The translations under genes were made by a program, and so were the position numbers. This document shows, one piece after another, positions 25,930-35,693 of a DNA stretch of 64,000 nucleotides. Below the pieces are notes generated by a model, which searched no databases, was not told the DNA's origin, and was given only the letters and a program-made list of their open reading frames with translations. Numbering within the stretch: the stretch's first letter is position 1; each line of letters opens with the position of its first letter. The stretch is from Companilactobacillus ginsenosidimutans (GTDB lineage: Bacteria; Bacillota; Bacilli; Lactobacillales; Lactobacillaceae), in contig NZ_CP012034.1 of assembly GCF_001050475.1 (NCBI RefSeq), positions 1,798,001-1,862,000 of the forward strand, in the 5' to 3' direction.

Positions 25930-25951
25930 AAATAATGTTTGATTTACATTC

Positions 25952-25978
25952 AGGGGCTCAAATGTCCCTATTTTTTTT
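25952..25978 (+). terminator. Terminator of the relB operon
   Basis: AGGGG and TCCCT arms with an eight-base loop and a run of eight T. Confidence 0.65.
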
Positions 25979-26031
25979 ACTAATTTTTAAGTTCCTGTAT
26001 ACTTAGAATCAAATATAAAGGGGGCGGTGTG

Positions 26032-26928
26032 ATGTTAGAAATTGAGCACATTTCTAAGAACTTTGGGGATGTTCAGGCACTTAATGATGTAAGTTTTACA
26101 GTCCATGATGGTGAGATCATGGGACTTATCGGACAAAATGGTGCAGGGAAGTCGACTACTTTTCACAGTATTTTGAATTTCCTAAATTATGACGGGAAAA
26201 TTCTTTGGAACGGGAATCCAATTACTGAGGATGTTTTTGACCAAATCGGTTACTTACCAGAGGAACGAAGTCTGATGCCCAAGATGACGATTGAACAACA
26301 AATCGTTTATTTAGCAAGTCTCAAAGGCAAAACTTCCAAGGAAATCAAGCCACAAATCGATGCTTGGATGGAGAAATTTGCCGTCAAAGGAAAGCGTTCC
26401 GACAAGATTAAGGACCTCTCAAAAGGTAACCAGCAAAAAGTTCAACTAATTTGTACACTCATTCATCAGCCGTCACTCATAATTTTGGATGAGCCTTTCA
26501 GTGGACTCGATCCAGTTAATTCGGATCTTTTGAAAAAAGCTGTTGTTGAGGCTCAGTCAAATGGTGCGTCAATCATCTTTTCTAGTCACGATATGTCTAA
26601 CGTCGAGGAAGTCTGTGACTCATTGGTCATGCTTCGTACTGGAGAAGTGGTGCTGAACGGCGGTATCGACGATGTTCGTAATCATTTTGGGAAGACCGAA
26701 TTGTATGTGACAACTAATTGGTCAGTTGAGAAGCTTGGGCAGTTGGAGCACGTTAACCAAGTTGAACATCAACATGCTAACCACTATATGTTGAAACTAG
26801 ATGATGAGTCAGCTGGACCATCAATTTTCGACAAATTAACTGATGGCCATTACATTGAGGAATTTAGTCAGAGACCACCTACTTTGGACGAAATTTTTAG
26901 AATGAAAGTGGGTGAGGTTCATGCGTAA
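26032..26928 (+). CDS. ABC transporter ATP-binding protein (NatA-like)
   Basis: 298 residues. Walker A GQNGAGKST, signature LSKGNQQK, Walker B LIILDEP, D-loop SGLDP and switch His in IIFSSHDM. The C-terminal extension of about 85 residues is typical of NatA/YhaQ-type proteins in DUF4162-bearing exporters. It works with the permease gene that overlaps it by eight bases. Substrate unknown; relatives export Na+ or are linked to cell-envelope stress. AAGGGGGCGG precedes ATG 26032. Confidence 0.92.
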   Translation: MLEIEHISKNFGDVQALNDVSFTVHDGEIMGLIGQNGAGKSTTFHSILNFLNYDGKILWNGNPITEDVFDQIGYLPEERSLMPKMTIEQQIVYLASLKGKTSKEIKPQIDAWMEKFAVKGKRSDKIKDLSKGNQQKVQLICTLIHQPSLIILDEPFSGLDPVNSDLLKKAVVEAQSNGASIIFSSHDMSNVEEVCDSLVMLRTGEVVLNGGIDDVRNHFGKTELYVTTNWSVEKLGQLEHVNQVEHQHANHYMLKLDDESAGPSIFDKLTDGHYIEEFSQRPPTLDEIFRMKVGEVHA

Positions 26929-28141
26929 ATTTTGGATTGTGGCTGGTCAAACCTACTTGCGACAAGTTAAGTCGTGGAGCTTTGTGATGCTTGTTCTGAT
27001 GCCGTTTATCTTTGCAGGGGTCGGATTTGGGATTGGTTACATTGGTGCAAATTCCGGTAGTGATCACGATAAGATTGCGGTTATTAGTTCTGAAGACAGT
27101 CTGCGTGAGCAATATATCAGGCAGAATAAAGACGATGTGAACAAGGTTTACACTTCTGAAACTGCCGCCAGTAAAGCCTTAAAAGGTGACAAAATCGCTG
27201 GATACCTAGTTTTGAGTACAAGTGCTACTAAAATTAAGGCTGAGTACTACGGAAATGACGATATTAGTGGTGACATGAAGAGCCACGTTAATTTGTACTT
27301 GAATCAGGTACAACAAGGTTTGAACGTTAAGAATTCACAGATGACTGGAACTCAGTTAGCAACTCTGCAGAATAAATATTCCTTCGACCAGCACATCAAA
27401 AAGGATACTGGTAAATCTAATACCGCCAAACAAATTTCATTCTGGATCTTGGTCGTTATGGTCTACATGATTTTGATTAGCTACTCGACGATTACGGCAC
27501 AAGAAATTGCCTCTGAAAAAGGTACCAAGATTATGGAGATTATATTCTCAAGTACCAGCGCTGTGAAATATTTTATAGGTAAAATCACCGGAGTAATGCT
27601 AGTTATTTTGACGCAGATTCTTGTTTATATCATCGGTGGAAAGCTTGGTCTGATGTATGCTCAGCAAGCAAGTGCCACAAAGGATTTCATGCATCAATAT
27701 GGCTCACTGGTCAACGACATAGTTCATAATCTATTGAATGTTAACTTGCTATTCCTACTTCTTGGGGTAGTCATGTACACGATTCTAGCAGCGTTAAGTG
27801 GCGCCTTGGTCTCCAAAGCAGAAGATGCGTCGAAGGCAGCACAGCCGTCAATAATGCTTAGTATTCTAGCGTTCTTTGCGACGTTCCCATTCCAGAATAA
27901 TGTCGATGCGGTATTTGTAAAAGTATGTTCCTACGTACCATTTTTGTCGTCTTACTTTATGCCAATGAGAATCATCAATAATAATGCCAGCCCAGTCGAA
28001 GTTATGATTTCACTGGTAATTTTAATTGCGACAATAATTTTATCCTCATATTACATTGGAAAAATGTATAAGGGTCTTATGCTTCAAACAGATAGTGGCG
28101 GATTTATTAGTAGTTTAAAAGCGGGAATTCGCTATAAATAA
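26921..28141 (+). CDS. ABC-2 type transporter permease (NatB/YhaP-like)
   Basis: 406 residues. One membrane segment near the N-terminus (SFVMLVLMPFIFAGVGF), a large extracytoplasmic domain (about 40-165), then five membrane segments at the C-terminus. The stretch TAQEIASEKGTKIMEIIFSS is diagnostic of the NatB/ABC-2 family. ATG 26921 is used, with GGGTGAGG upstream and overlapping the ATPase stop. The pair forms an exporter, probably of two permeases and two ATPases. Confidence 0.9.
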   Translation: MRKFWIVAGQTYLRQVKSWSFVMLVLMPFIFAGVGFGIGYIGANSGSDHDKIAVISSEDSLREQYIRQNKDDVNKVYTSETAASKALKGDKIAGYLVLSTSATKIKAEYYGNDDISGDMKSHVNLYLNQVQQGLNVKNSQMTGTQLATLQNKYSFDQHIKKDTGKSNTAKQISFWILVVMVYMILISYSTITAQEIASEKGTKIMEIIFSSTSAVKYFIGKITGVMLVILTQILVYIIGGKLGLMYAQQASATKDFMHQYGSLVNDIVHNLLNVNLLFLLLGVVMYTILAALSGALVSKAEDASKAAQPSIMLSILAFFATFPFQNNVDAVFVKVCSYVPFLSSYFMPMRIINNNASPVEVMISLVILIATIILSSYYIGKMYKGLMLQTDSGGFISSLKAGIRYK

Positions 28142-28249
28142 CCCCTGTTAATAAAGGAATATTGTTTCTTGATATATCCGAGTATTTAGTTAGCTTGCGA
28201 CATTGCTGATGTGCTAAACTGGCGAAAAATACCAGTATTGGAGACACGA

Positions 28250-29092
28250 TTGACAGTTGCATATAAATTAATTAAATTTCTTTCCATCGCATTATTTGGT
28301 CTGCTGATTGTTGGTTGTTCTCGTGAAGCAAGTGGAGTTTCAGGTGCTCATTTTAGTGCGCCCGCAAAATTGACTTTTTCATTCAAACCGGGTTTACCCA
28401 AAGAAATACAAGGGACTTATTATCGATCAGAATTATCCTCTGGTAAGTTCTCCGACGATGAATTTTATAAATTGTCGATTGATAAAAATGACGTTTTTAT
28501 CAAAAAGTATGGTGTCAAAGGAACCCAGTCTGAGGGGACTAAGTTATATTCCCACAAGATTTCTAAAGGGGTTTATATTATTCAAGATTATTGGGATCGC
28601 TACAACAAAGTCATCCTAACTAAGTCAGGTAATATTGAAATTTCCCATGAATTCAATCGTTATGACGACGCCGTCAATTCAGAAGATATGACTGAATTTT
28701 ATCATCATAAACCAGATGTCACTTTTGGATTATCACCTTCAGATTTGGATAATACTTATTACACATCAGACGATGATTTTACTCGATATTATGATTTTGA
28801 TGTTGCAGGTAGTAACTATGCTTCATATGTATTGTGGCAAATCAACCCGGATGGGACCGAGTCGATTATGGAACGATACAATCATTTGGTTGCCAAAAAG
28901 GGTCGCTATAATTTGTTCAACGACGACGGAAATGATGAAAAATATACTACCTTGAGTAAGATTGGTAAGGACAAACTCCAAGATGCTGAAACCGGAGAGA
29001 CTTTCACTCTATATAAGGGTAAAGGATCACCAAAAGAGCAGGCTTGGGATTTGTTGCATGTACAGATGAAACCACCTGTGATAGAAAAATAG
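28250..29092 (+). CDS. Lipoprotein of unknown function
   Basis: 280 residues from TTG 28250. A hydrophobic N-terminus (KLIKFLSIALFGLLIVGC) ends in the lipobox IVGC, so it is lipid-anchored. The remainder is beta-rich with two related parts beginning GTYYRSE and NTYYTSDD, suggesting an internal duplication of about 100 residues, each starting with a L-x-x-x-Y-Y pattern. TTGGAGACACGA precedes the TTG; frames further upstream lack a ribosome site. Similar YY-x-S lipoproteins occur widely in lactobacilli, function unknown. Confidence 0.75.
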   Translation: MTVAYKLIKFLSIALFGLLIVGCSREASGVSGAHFSAPAKLTFSFKPGLPKEIQGTYYRSELSSGKFSDDEFYKLSIDKNDVFIKKYGVKGTQSEGTKLYSHKISKGVYIIQDYWDRYNKVILTKSGNIEISHEFNRYDDAVNSEDMTEFYHHKPDVTFGLSPSDLDNTYYTSDDDFTRYYDFDVAGSNYASYVLWQINPDGTESIMERYNHLVAKKGRYNLFNDDGNDEKYTTLSKIGKDKLQDAETGETFTLYKGKGSPKEQAWDLLHVQMKPPVIEK

Positions 29093-29104
29093 AGAATTTG
29101 TGTA

Positions 29105-29131
29105 AGAGAGCTGAAATAGCTCTCTTTTTTT
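29105..29131 (+). terminator. Intrinsic terminator
   Basis: AGAGAGCT and AGCTCTCT arms, a five-base loop and a run of T, just after the lipoprotein stop. Confidence 0.88.
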
Positions 29132-29196
29132 ACAATCATTTTCATTTATCGAAAGTGATAAAATGATAATAATAGATTTAAGTAGGGGGAATTTTT

Positions 29197-30132
29197 GTGC
29201 AGGGGTTACTTTTAGTAAATTTAGGTTCACCAGACTCTCCGGAAACCAAAGACGTTAAGAGCTATTTAAAAGAATTCTTAAGTGATCAAAATGTAGTTGA
29301 GATGCCAAAGGCAGTTTGGCAACCAATTTTGAAAGGAATTGTTTTACCAATGAGATCTTGGCGTTCAGCTACTTTTTACAAGCACTCTTGGACAAAAAGT
29401 GGTTCGCCATTAATTGTCTACACGCAAATAATCACTAATCAGGTACAAGCACTTTTGCCGGACTGGAATGTCAAAATGGCAATGACTTATAAGCATCCTG
29501 ATATTGTTGAGACTCTGCAACAGATGAAACAAGACGGCTGCGACAACATAATATTGTTGCCACTATTTCCGCAGTACACACAGAGCACGACTAAATCGAT
29601 AATCGAACAAGCTGAGTCCGCCAATGTCGACTTGACCATCATTAAAGATTTTTACCAAGAGCCTGTGTATCAAAAAATTCTGGCTGCTAAAATTCAGGAG
29701 TCGTGGGATCAGGGGAATTACGACGAGTTGCTAATTAGCTATCATAGTATTCCTACAGCTATGGTAAAACATGGTGACCCGTATCTTACTGAGTGTGCTG
29801 ACACCACAAACGCGGTCTCAAAACAGCTTAATATTCCCGATGACAAAATCAAAATGGTCTTTCAATCTAAATTTGGTCCGATGCCTTGGCTGAAGCCTTA
29901 TTTGAAAAATACTCTGATGCAGGAGGTCCAACTGGGTGTGCGTAAGATTTTGATTGCAACACCTTCATTTGTTGCAGACTGTCTGGAGACACTGGAAGAG
30001 GATTATGTTCAAAACTATCAGACTTTCAAAGCCAGTGGTGGGGATGTATTCCAGTTAGTTCCACCCATGAATGATGACAAAAGGTTTAGTCAGTTTCTGG
30101 CAGATCTTGCGGTTAGAAATGAGGTTCAATAA
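29197..30132 (+). CDS. hemH: Ferrochelatase (coproporphyrin III or protoporphyrin)
   Basis: 311 residues, close to the 310 of the B. subtilis enzyme. The metal-insertion residues align by number: H183 (SYHSIP) and E264 (CLETLEE). Inserts Fe2+ into a porphyrin. Begins at GTG with GTAGGGGGAA upstream. Its stop overlaps the mntH start (TAATG). No other haem-synthesis gene is in the window; lactobacilli generally lack the pathway, so it may act on imported porphyrin or remove iron from haem. Confidence 0.94.
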   Translation: MQGLLLVNLGSPDSPETKDVKSYLKEFLSDQNVVEMPKAVWQPILKGIVLPMRSWRSATFYKHSWTKSGSPLIVYTQIITNQVQALLPDWNVKMAMTYKHPDIVETLQQMKQDGCDNIILLPLFPQYTQSTTKSIIEQAESANVDLTIIKDFYQEPVYQKILAAKIQESWDQGNYDELLISYHSIPTAMVKHGDPYLTECADTTNAVSKQLNIPDDKIKMVFQSKFGPMPWLKPYLKNTLMQEVQLGVRKILIATPSFVADCLETLEEDYVQNYQTFKASGGDVFQLVPPMNDDKRFSQFLADLAVRNEVQ

Positions 30133-31454
30133 TGACCGATGTTAAAAAGAGCCTCGATGACATCAATGAGAGTGTTAAAGTTCCCAGTGTCTACGAAAGC
30201 TCATTTGTTCAGAAATTTTTAGCATACAGTGGGCCGGGTGCCTTGGTGGCTGTTGGATACATGGATCCGGGAAACTGGTTGACATCGTTGTCAGGTGGTA
30301 GCCAATATCGATACGAGTTACTGTCGGTATTGCTCATTTCAATTATCGTGGCGATGTTCATGCAGTCACTCTCTATAAAACTTGGAGTGGTCGCACGGCA
30401 AGATTTAGCTCAAGCAATTGCTTTAAAAGTACCGAAGTCCGTCCGCTATTTTCTTTGGATTTTAAATGAAATAGCAATGATGGCGACTGATTTAACCGGA
30501 GTGGTCGGAACAGCAATTGCCTTGAGATTATTGTTCGGATTACCACTGGTTTATGGAATTTTGCTGACAGTATTCGATGTCCTTATCGTCCTACTATTCC
30601 TTCGATTTGGAATAAGGAGAATTGAGTTCATCGTTTTGTCAGCAATTCTAATAGTCGGAGTGATTTTTGGAATTGAAGTATTTCGTGCGCATCCACCAAT
30701 TGTCAGAATCTTACAAGGCGTCATACCGACGGCAGATATTTTCCAAAATCACCAGAAGTTGGTTATCAGTTTAGGAATAATGGGTGCCACAATTATGCCT
30801 CACAATATTTATTTACACTCATCCTTGGCCCAAAGCAGACGCTATGATTACAATAATCCTGCTCAAGTGAATGAAGCATTGAGATTTGCCAACTGGGATT
30901 CAAATGTTCATCTAATCGCAGCCTTCATTATCAACGCCTTGTTATTAGTACTCGGGGGCACACTATTTTTCCATACCAACGGACAGCTAGCAAGCTTTCA
31001 AAACGTATTCGATGGCCTGAAAAATACAAATATCGTCGGCACCCTAGCCAGCCCCGCAATGAGTTGGATGTTTGCCTTTGCCTTGCTACTGACCGGAATG
31101 ATATCGTCAATAACCAGTACCCTTTCAGGTCAAATTGTTATGGAAGGATACTTGAATATTCGCCTCCCCTTGTGGCAAAGACGCTTACTAACAAGATTCG
31201 TAACGTTAATTCCGATCCTTATCATTGGGTTCATGGTTGGATTCAAAGAACAAGATTTCGAAGATATGATAGTCTATGCTCAAATTGCGTTAAGCATTGC
31301 ACTGCCATTTACACTATTTCCGATGATTATCTTAACTAGCAACAAGAAACTAATGGGAAAACACGTTAACAACAAATTAGTAATGATAACCGGATTAATA
31401 TTAGCCAGCATAATAACAATCCTTAATCTACAATTAATTTTTTCAACGATTTAA
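30132..31454 (+). CDS. mntH: Nramp family divalent metal transporter
   Basis: 440 residues, 11 or so membrane segments. DPGNW (45-49) in TM1 and MPHN in TM6 are the metal-binding signatures. Imports Mn2+ or Fe2+ with protons. Translationally coupled to hemH, which makes iron supply for porphyrin metalation an attractive role, though lactobacilli also need much manganese. The C-terminal segments GLILASIITILNLQLIF end the protein at normal length. Confidence 0.93.
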   Translation: MTDVKKSLDDINESVKVPSVYESSFVQKFLAYSGPGALVAVGYMDPGNWLTSLSGGSQYRYELLSVLLISIIVAMFMQSLSIKLGVVARQDLAQAIALKVPKSVRYFLWILNEIAMMATDLTGVVGTAIALRLLFGLPLVYGILLTVFDVLIVLLFLRFGIRRIEFIVLSAILIVGVIFGIEVFRAHPPIVRILQGVIPTADIFQNHQKLVISLGIMGATIMPHNIYLHSSLAQSRRYDYNNPAQVNEALRFANWDSNVHLIAAFIINALLLVLGGTLFFHTNGQLASFQNVFDGLKNTNIVGTLASPAMSWMFAFALLLTGMISSITSTLSGQIVMEGYLNIRLPLWQRRLLTRFVTLIPILIIGFMVGFKEQDFEDMIVYAQIALSIALPFTLFPMIILTSNKKLMGKHVNNKLVMITGLILASIITILNLQLIFSTI

Positions 31455-31501
31455 ACAAGGTTATATACGATGCATAATTTCACCATAAGGGGGATACATA
31501 T

Positions 31502-32440
31502 ATGAATAAAAAAATAATTGCTATAATCGGAGCATTTCTTTTAATGATTGTTCCACTTACAGCACAAAACGTTGTTCAAGCCGATACTACAGATTCGACT
31601 ACAAGCAAACAAAGTGAATATCAACAGGCTGCCCAAGACTTCGTTGATAATTATGTTAATAAGGACATCACAGTTACAGATGGTAGTTTTAGTATACGAA
31701 GTTTGAGTGATTGGTATACGACAGGAATGACACTTGACGGCCATTAAGAATATGGGACTGATGGCGATGGGTTTGATAAGTATTTGTTTAAAAATTATTC
31801 CAATGATCAATATTTAAGCACCTTGAAAAATTTAAATTTAGGGGTATATCGATTAGATCCTAAAACTAAGAAACCTATTACTGATGTAAATAATATCAAG
31901 AATACAAACCTTAGTGATGGACTTGAATTCTTTGTTGATGACGGAAATAAAATATATGCTACAGCTCATATTAACGTTAAATTGGATAATAAATCAGTTC
32001 ATCCTTTTGAAGGAACTGTGATAAATAATGAGAATTTAACACCACTAGTTGATGAATCTCAGCCTGATGGTAAAAGTAATCGGTCTGTAGCTCCAGGAAC
32101 TGGATGGTATACCGATAAAGTTGAATTGAATCTTAACAGTGGAAATTATCAATATCGTGTATCCACGTCTGAATGGTTGCAAGGAGATGTTACAGTAAAA
32201 TCTAGTAACAATACCGGTATAAAGATATATGGCGATTCTTATGATATTATTTCAAATAATCCAATCTATCATGTTAAGAACCATGCTGTTGCAGGTGAAA
32301 CTGTATATAAATCCAATGGTGATATTTGGGATTTTACACTTCCTAATGACACAGATTGGGAAGCCACATCAACAGGAACTGATGATAATGGATTTTTGTA
32401 TTATCGTGTATCTAATGACGCGTGGGTAAGAGTGGAATAA
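31502..32440 (+). pseudogene. Secreted SLAP-like protein interrupted by a nonsense codon
   Basis: Starts with MNKKIIAIIGAFLLMIVPLT, a signal peptide ending at VVQA-DT. After residue 81 a TAA (31745-31747) interrupts the frame, which then continues unchanged (EYGTDGDGFDKYLF...) to 32440. The neighbour at 32578-33528 has the same layout without the stop and is highly similar throughout, including the WYTDK, YRVSTSEWLQGDV and C-terminal YYRVSNDAWVRV segments. A single base change explains the disruption; readthrough or a sequencing error cannot be excluded. Confidence 0.82.
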
Positions 32441-32464
32441 TTTAATGTATTAATATTTAACCAG

Positions 32465-32500
32465 CAAAAAGCAATCTTCATGTTTGAAGATTGCTTTTCG
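32465..32500 (+). terminator. Intrinsic terminator between the tandem copies
   Basis: AAAAGCAATCTTCA and TGAAGATTGCTTTT arms around a short loop. Confidence 0.82.
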
Positions 32501-32577
32501 CTGTTATTCAATTATTTTTTGTGATTTAAACAAATCCATTTAGGATGTATAATTTCACCATAGGGGGGGATACATAT

Positions 32578-33528
32578 ATGAATAAAAAAATAATTGCTAT
32601 AATCGGAGCCTTTTTTTTAATGATTGTTCCGTTTACAGTACAAAACGTTGCTCAAGCCGATAATACAGATTCGACGACCAGCCAACAAAGTGAATATCAA
32701 CAGGCTGCCCAAGACTTTGTTGATAATTATGTTAATAAAGACATCACAGTTACTAATGGTGACTTAAGTTTAAGAAACATAAATAACAATTATTATACGA
32801 GTGGAAAGTTACTTAGTGCATATAATGATTCTTACAAGAATGGTATTACGGAATATTTAATTAAAGATTATACAAATAGTTCATACTTAAAGTATTATGA
32901 TAATTTGAACTTTGGTGCTTACAGATTGAATCCTAAGACCAAGGAACCAATAACCGATGTAAATAATATTGGGAATTCACATCTTCAGGATGGATTGGAA
33001 TTTTTCGTTTCCGATGGGGATAAAATTTTGGCCTCGACAAGAATCAACGTTACTTTGAATAATAAGACTGTACACGAATTCAAAGGAACAGTTATCAATA
33101 ATGATAAACTGTCGCCATTAATTGATGAGGCAAATGCTGATGGTAAAAGTAACCGTTCGGTTGCTCCTGAGACAGGTTGGTACACAGATAAAATGGAGCT
33201 AAATTTGAATAATGGCAATTATCAGTATCGTGTATCAACATCAGAATGGTTGCAAGGAGATGTGACGATTAAATCGGATGATCAACAAGATATACATCTT
33301 AAAACGTCACCGTTTGAAGGCTTAAGACCAACATATCATGTGACTGGAAAATCATTTGCCGGTGAAAACTTATACAAGTCTGATGGAAGCGTTTGGAATT
33401 ACACATTGCCAACCGATTCGGATTGGCAAACAACGGCATTTGCTACGGACCAAAATGGATTTTTGTACTACCAAGTATCAACAAATGCATGGGTACGAGT
33501 AAATAACCCACAAGTCTCATATATCTAA
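32578..33528 (+). CDS. Secreted protein with SLAP-like motifs (intact tandem copy)
   Basis: 316 residues with a signal peptide (IIAIIGAFFLMIVPFTV, cleavage after AQA). The N-terminal domain (about 30-180) has EYQQAAQDFVDNYVNKDITV; then two SLAP-like units end in YQYRVSTSEWLQGDV and FLYYQVSTNAWVRV. Such units bind the cell wall non-covalently in S-layer-associated proteins. The leader, ribosome site and signal peptide are nearly identical to the preceding copy, so the duplication included the promoter. GGGGGG lies before ATG 32578. Confidence 0.85.
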   Translation: MNKKIIAIIGAFFLMIVPFTVQNVAQADNTDSTTSQQSEYQQAAQDFVDNYVNKDITVTNGDLSLRNINNNYYTSGKLLSAYNDSYKNGITEYLIKDYTNSSYLKYYDNLNFGAYRLNPKTKEPITDVNNIGNSHLQDGLEFFVSDGDKILASTRINVTLNNKTVHEFKGTVINNDKLSPLIDEANADGKSNRSVAPETGWYTDKMELNLNNGNYQYRVSTSEWLQGDVTIKSDDQQDIHLKTSPFEGLRPTYHVTGKSFAGENLYKSDGSVWNYTLPTDSDWQTTAFATDQNGFLYYQVSTNAWVRVNNPQVSYI

Positions 33529-33530
33529 AA

Positions 33531-33560
33531 ATAGTCCCTGCACATACGTGCAGAGACTAT
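33531..33560. terminator. Bidirectional terminator
   Basis: ATAGTC-CTGCAC and GTGCAG-GACTAT arms; T-runs on both sides. Serves the plus-strand secreted protein and the minus-strand hydrolase. Confidence 0.85.
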
Positions 33561-33564
33561 TATT

Positions 33565-34242
33565 TTAGAACCATTTTGAAATTAGGTTGGAAACTAAAGG
33601 TGATGCTTGGGCAGTGTTGTGATTATATCCATCAACAACAGACATTCTGTTGCCATAAATAAGCGTGCCACATTGTGCACTATCATAGGCAACAACACCA
33701 TCACTAGGAATATTTGAGGGATAAGATTGTTGATTATCAAGTCTTGCAACAATCATATCAACTTGACCAGAGTATGAAATTTTATCCTTATTAGCAATTG
33801 CTTCTTTTAGAAATCCTGTTGGAGTGACACTTACAGATTTCCCATTGTACGGTGTAGCAACTGTTAAAATATTGTGGACATAATTGGGCTTATATGTTTC
33901 TAGCCATCTAGTGATAATGTTTCCACCATTTGAGTGTCCATAGATATTAATTTGGTCTCGACCTGCATAATCCATGAATAACTGAATCGCATTTTCAAGC
34001 GCAAAAGCCATATCTTCGATATCAGTTTCTAGATACTTGTTTTCCGCGAATACGATTTTTGCATTTTTGCATCCCGATTTAAAATCAGTAAATGATGGAA
34101 CTCCATATTTATTAATATGAATTGTTTTAAAGTCATTTGTGTTTGCACCCCAATAGTTAGCTAAAGGCATGTCCAATCCTTTTAGATATCCGGTGATGAA
34201 ATCATCGTTTACACCAGAACCTCCTACAAAAACATTTAGCAT
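33565..34242 (-). CDS. Lipase-like alpha/beta hydrolase without signal peptide
   Basis: 225 residues. GHSNGG is a classic G-x-S-x-G nucleophile elbow of lipases and PGAP1-like or DUF915 hydrolases, followed by NILTVATPYNGKS. D in SDGVVAYDSAQ and H in GYNHNTA complete a triad. There is no signal peptide although many relatives are secreted. Coupled to the upstream SLAP-like gene: its ATG follows that stop by one base. Substrate unknown. The pair is divergent from the XRE/ImmA genes. Confidence 0.82.
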   Translation of the reverse strand: MLNVFVGGSGVNDDFITGYLKGLDMPLANYWGANTNDFKTIHINKYGVPSFTDFKSGCKNAKIVFAENKYLETDIEDMAFALENAIQLFMDYAGRDQINIYGHSNGGNIITRWLETYKPNYVHNILTVATPYNGKSVSVTPTGFLKEAIANKDKISYSGQVDMIVARLDNQQSYPSNIPSDGVVAYDSAQCGTLIYGNRMSVVDGYNHNTAQASPLVSNLISKWF

Positions 34243-34243
34243 T

Positions 34244-35056
34244 TTAGTTTACTCCCTTTCTTGATGGATAAAATCCACCGTACATTAATGGCGTTGCAGT
34301 TGCATCGCCAATATTGACATATTGATTGTCGCCAATTTTAAATCCTGTACGTTTATTTGAGTTATAGATACCGTCAGATTGAATTTGATGTCCTAAATTG
34401 TAATCGATTCCTGAAATGGAATTACCATCTTTGTCAAAATAATCAGGTGCAACACTATCAATCTTTATAATTTTATTAATAGAAGTAACGTTTTCATTTG
34501 GGATGGATCCAGATGAAATGGTTAACTTAGAATTTGCAAAAACACCGTGGTCATCATAATATTCTTCAGGATCAACTTTATAGCCAGTTCTCCAGGCATA
34601 ATAATCGATGCTGGATGTATAAGTAGGTATTTGAGGACCGATTTCAATTCCTCCAGTTGTGATAAATGCCGTACCATCTTGATATGAAGTAGTTGGAATA
34701 TTATTGAAATCTATTTGTGAACTCCAGATACTAACGGGCCAAATTGATAAACTTCCATTCAAAAAATCAAAATCCCTATCGATAGTGACTGTATAATCAC
34801 CATCAAGTGAGTTAAAGTCTCTTGTAATATTTAGCTCGTTTGAATCAAATTTAACCCACTCACTTCCATCAACTGCAAAATATTTGTAATTATTGTCTTC
34901 GTCATAAGCATAATCTGCAAATTGCCAACTTGAGTGAGCGGCTAGACTTCTGCTAGCTAGTACAAACTGATTACTAAGTAGGTTATATAAAGGAACATTG
35001 CTGTCTGAAGTGATGTTCAATATTCCTGGTGAATCTAAATGAAATGTTCTAATCAT
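34244..35056 (-). CDS. SLAP-repeat-like protein without signal peptide
   Basis: 270 residues from ATG 35056 (MIRTFHLDSPGILN), chosen because GGAGGAAA precedes it. At least two SLAP-like units are visible: NVPLYN...YKYFAVDGSEWVKF (about 20-70) and YFDKDGNSI...GFKIGDNQYVNIGDA near the C-terminus. A third, YDDHGVFANSKL, may lie between. SLAP units normally sit on exported proteins, yet no signal peptide is seen. It forms an operon with the hydrolase downstream and shares the operator region with the divergent XRE gene. Confidence 0.72.
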   Translation of the reverse strand: MIRTFHLDSPGILNITSDSNVPLYNLLSNQFVLASRSLAAHSSWQFADYAYDEDNNYKYFAVDGSEWVKFDSNELNITRDFNSLDGDYTVTIDRDFDFLNGSLSIWPVSIWSSQIDFNNIPTTSYQDGTAFITTGGIEIGPQIPTYTSSIDYYAWRTGYKVDPEEYYDDHGVFANSKLTISSGSIPNENVTSINKIIKIDSVAPDYFDKDGNSISGIDYNLGHQIQSDGIYNSNKRTGFKIGDNQYVNIGDATATPLMYGGFYPSRKGVN

Positions 35057-35110
35057 TTTATTTCCTCCGTAAAATTTTTTTGAATAATATATTTCAAACA
35101 CTTCGCAGTT

Positions 35111-35315
35111 TACTCAATAAGATGAAAAATAAAGCTTTTTGAATATATATTATCCAATAAGATAAAAATGATGTATAATAAATAAACAATGTATTGAGTT
35201 TGAAGGCCCTCAAACTCAAGAATTGGCATGCCAGTGTTTGTTGCTGATTTAGAATACAAATTGATAATAATCCGATTGGTGAAAATTGTCAACGTTAATT
35301 TATCCAAAAAGATAA
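35111..35315. promoter_or_regulatory. Repeated operators between the cargo operon and the XRE/ImmA operon
   Basis: TTATCCAATAAGATAA (35150-35165) and TTATCCAAAAAGATAA (35300-35315) differ in one base and have TTATC..GATAA symmetry; TACTCAATAAGATGAA (35111-35126) is a degenerate third copy. TATAAT at 35175-35180 is a possible -10. A separate perfect palindrome TTGAGTTTGA / TCAAACTCAA is at 35194-35219. They are the expected binding sites of the XRE protein and flank both operons. No convincing gene lies in this 290-base gap. Confidence 0.65.
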
Positions 35316-35348
35316 TCAGGCGATATAAATTTATATTGAGGTATTGAT

Positions 35349-35690
35349 ATGACAGTCTTTGACCGAACTAAAGAAATTTCAAAAAAAAGAGGAATGAGTC
35401 TACAACAAGTTGCCGAGAAGTCTGGCATAGGTAGAAATTCTATCTATCATTGGAAGACTCAAAACCCTAGTATTGGAAATTTAAATAAGGTTGCGAAAAC
35501 TCTAAATATATCAGCGGACTATCTTTTGGGAACAGCAGAGGATCAATCTTCTAGTGAGCAAACTAAGGAGATTGATCTGAAAAATGCCATGAATAGTGAA
35601 CACACTATGATGAGTTGGGATGGTAAACAGATTCCACCAGAAGAATTGGAAATTATCAGACGTATTTTGGATGGAGGGAAGAATAAGTAA
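35349..35690 (+). CDS. XRE family transcriptional regulator
   Basis: 113 residues. Helix-turn-helix at about 5-60: TKEISKKRGMSLQQVAEKSGIGRNSIYHWKTQNPS, then VAKTLNISADYLLG, a CI-like repressor domain. The C-terminal part (about 65-113) is acidic and ends with PPEELEIIRRILDGG, a pattern often seen in XRE proteins paired with ImmA proteases. Paired with the ImmA gene four bases downstream. Likely represses its own operon and the divergent cargo genes. Confidence 0.88.
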   Translation: MTVFDRTKEISKKRGMSLQQVAEKSGIGRNSIYHWKTQNPSIGNLNKVAKTLNISADYLLGTAEDQSSSEQTKEIDLKNAMNSEHTMMSWDGKQIPPEELEIIRRILDGGKNK

Positions 35691-35693
35691 AAG

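Noticed and set aside
29145..29185. Possible Fur or PerR box before hemH (TGATAAAATGATAATAAT)
   Set aside because: AT-rich sequence matches only loosely and has no clear symmetry; not strong enough to list.
35110..35307. 65-codon minus-strand frame between the XRE and SLAP-like genes
   Set aside because: No ribosome site, and it lies entirely within the operator region.
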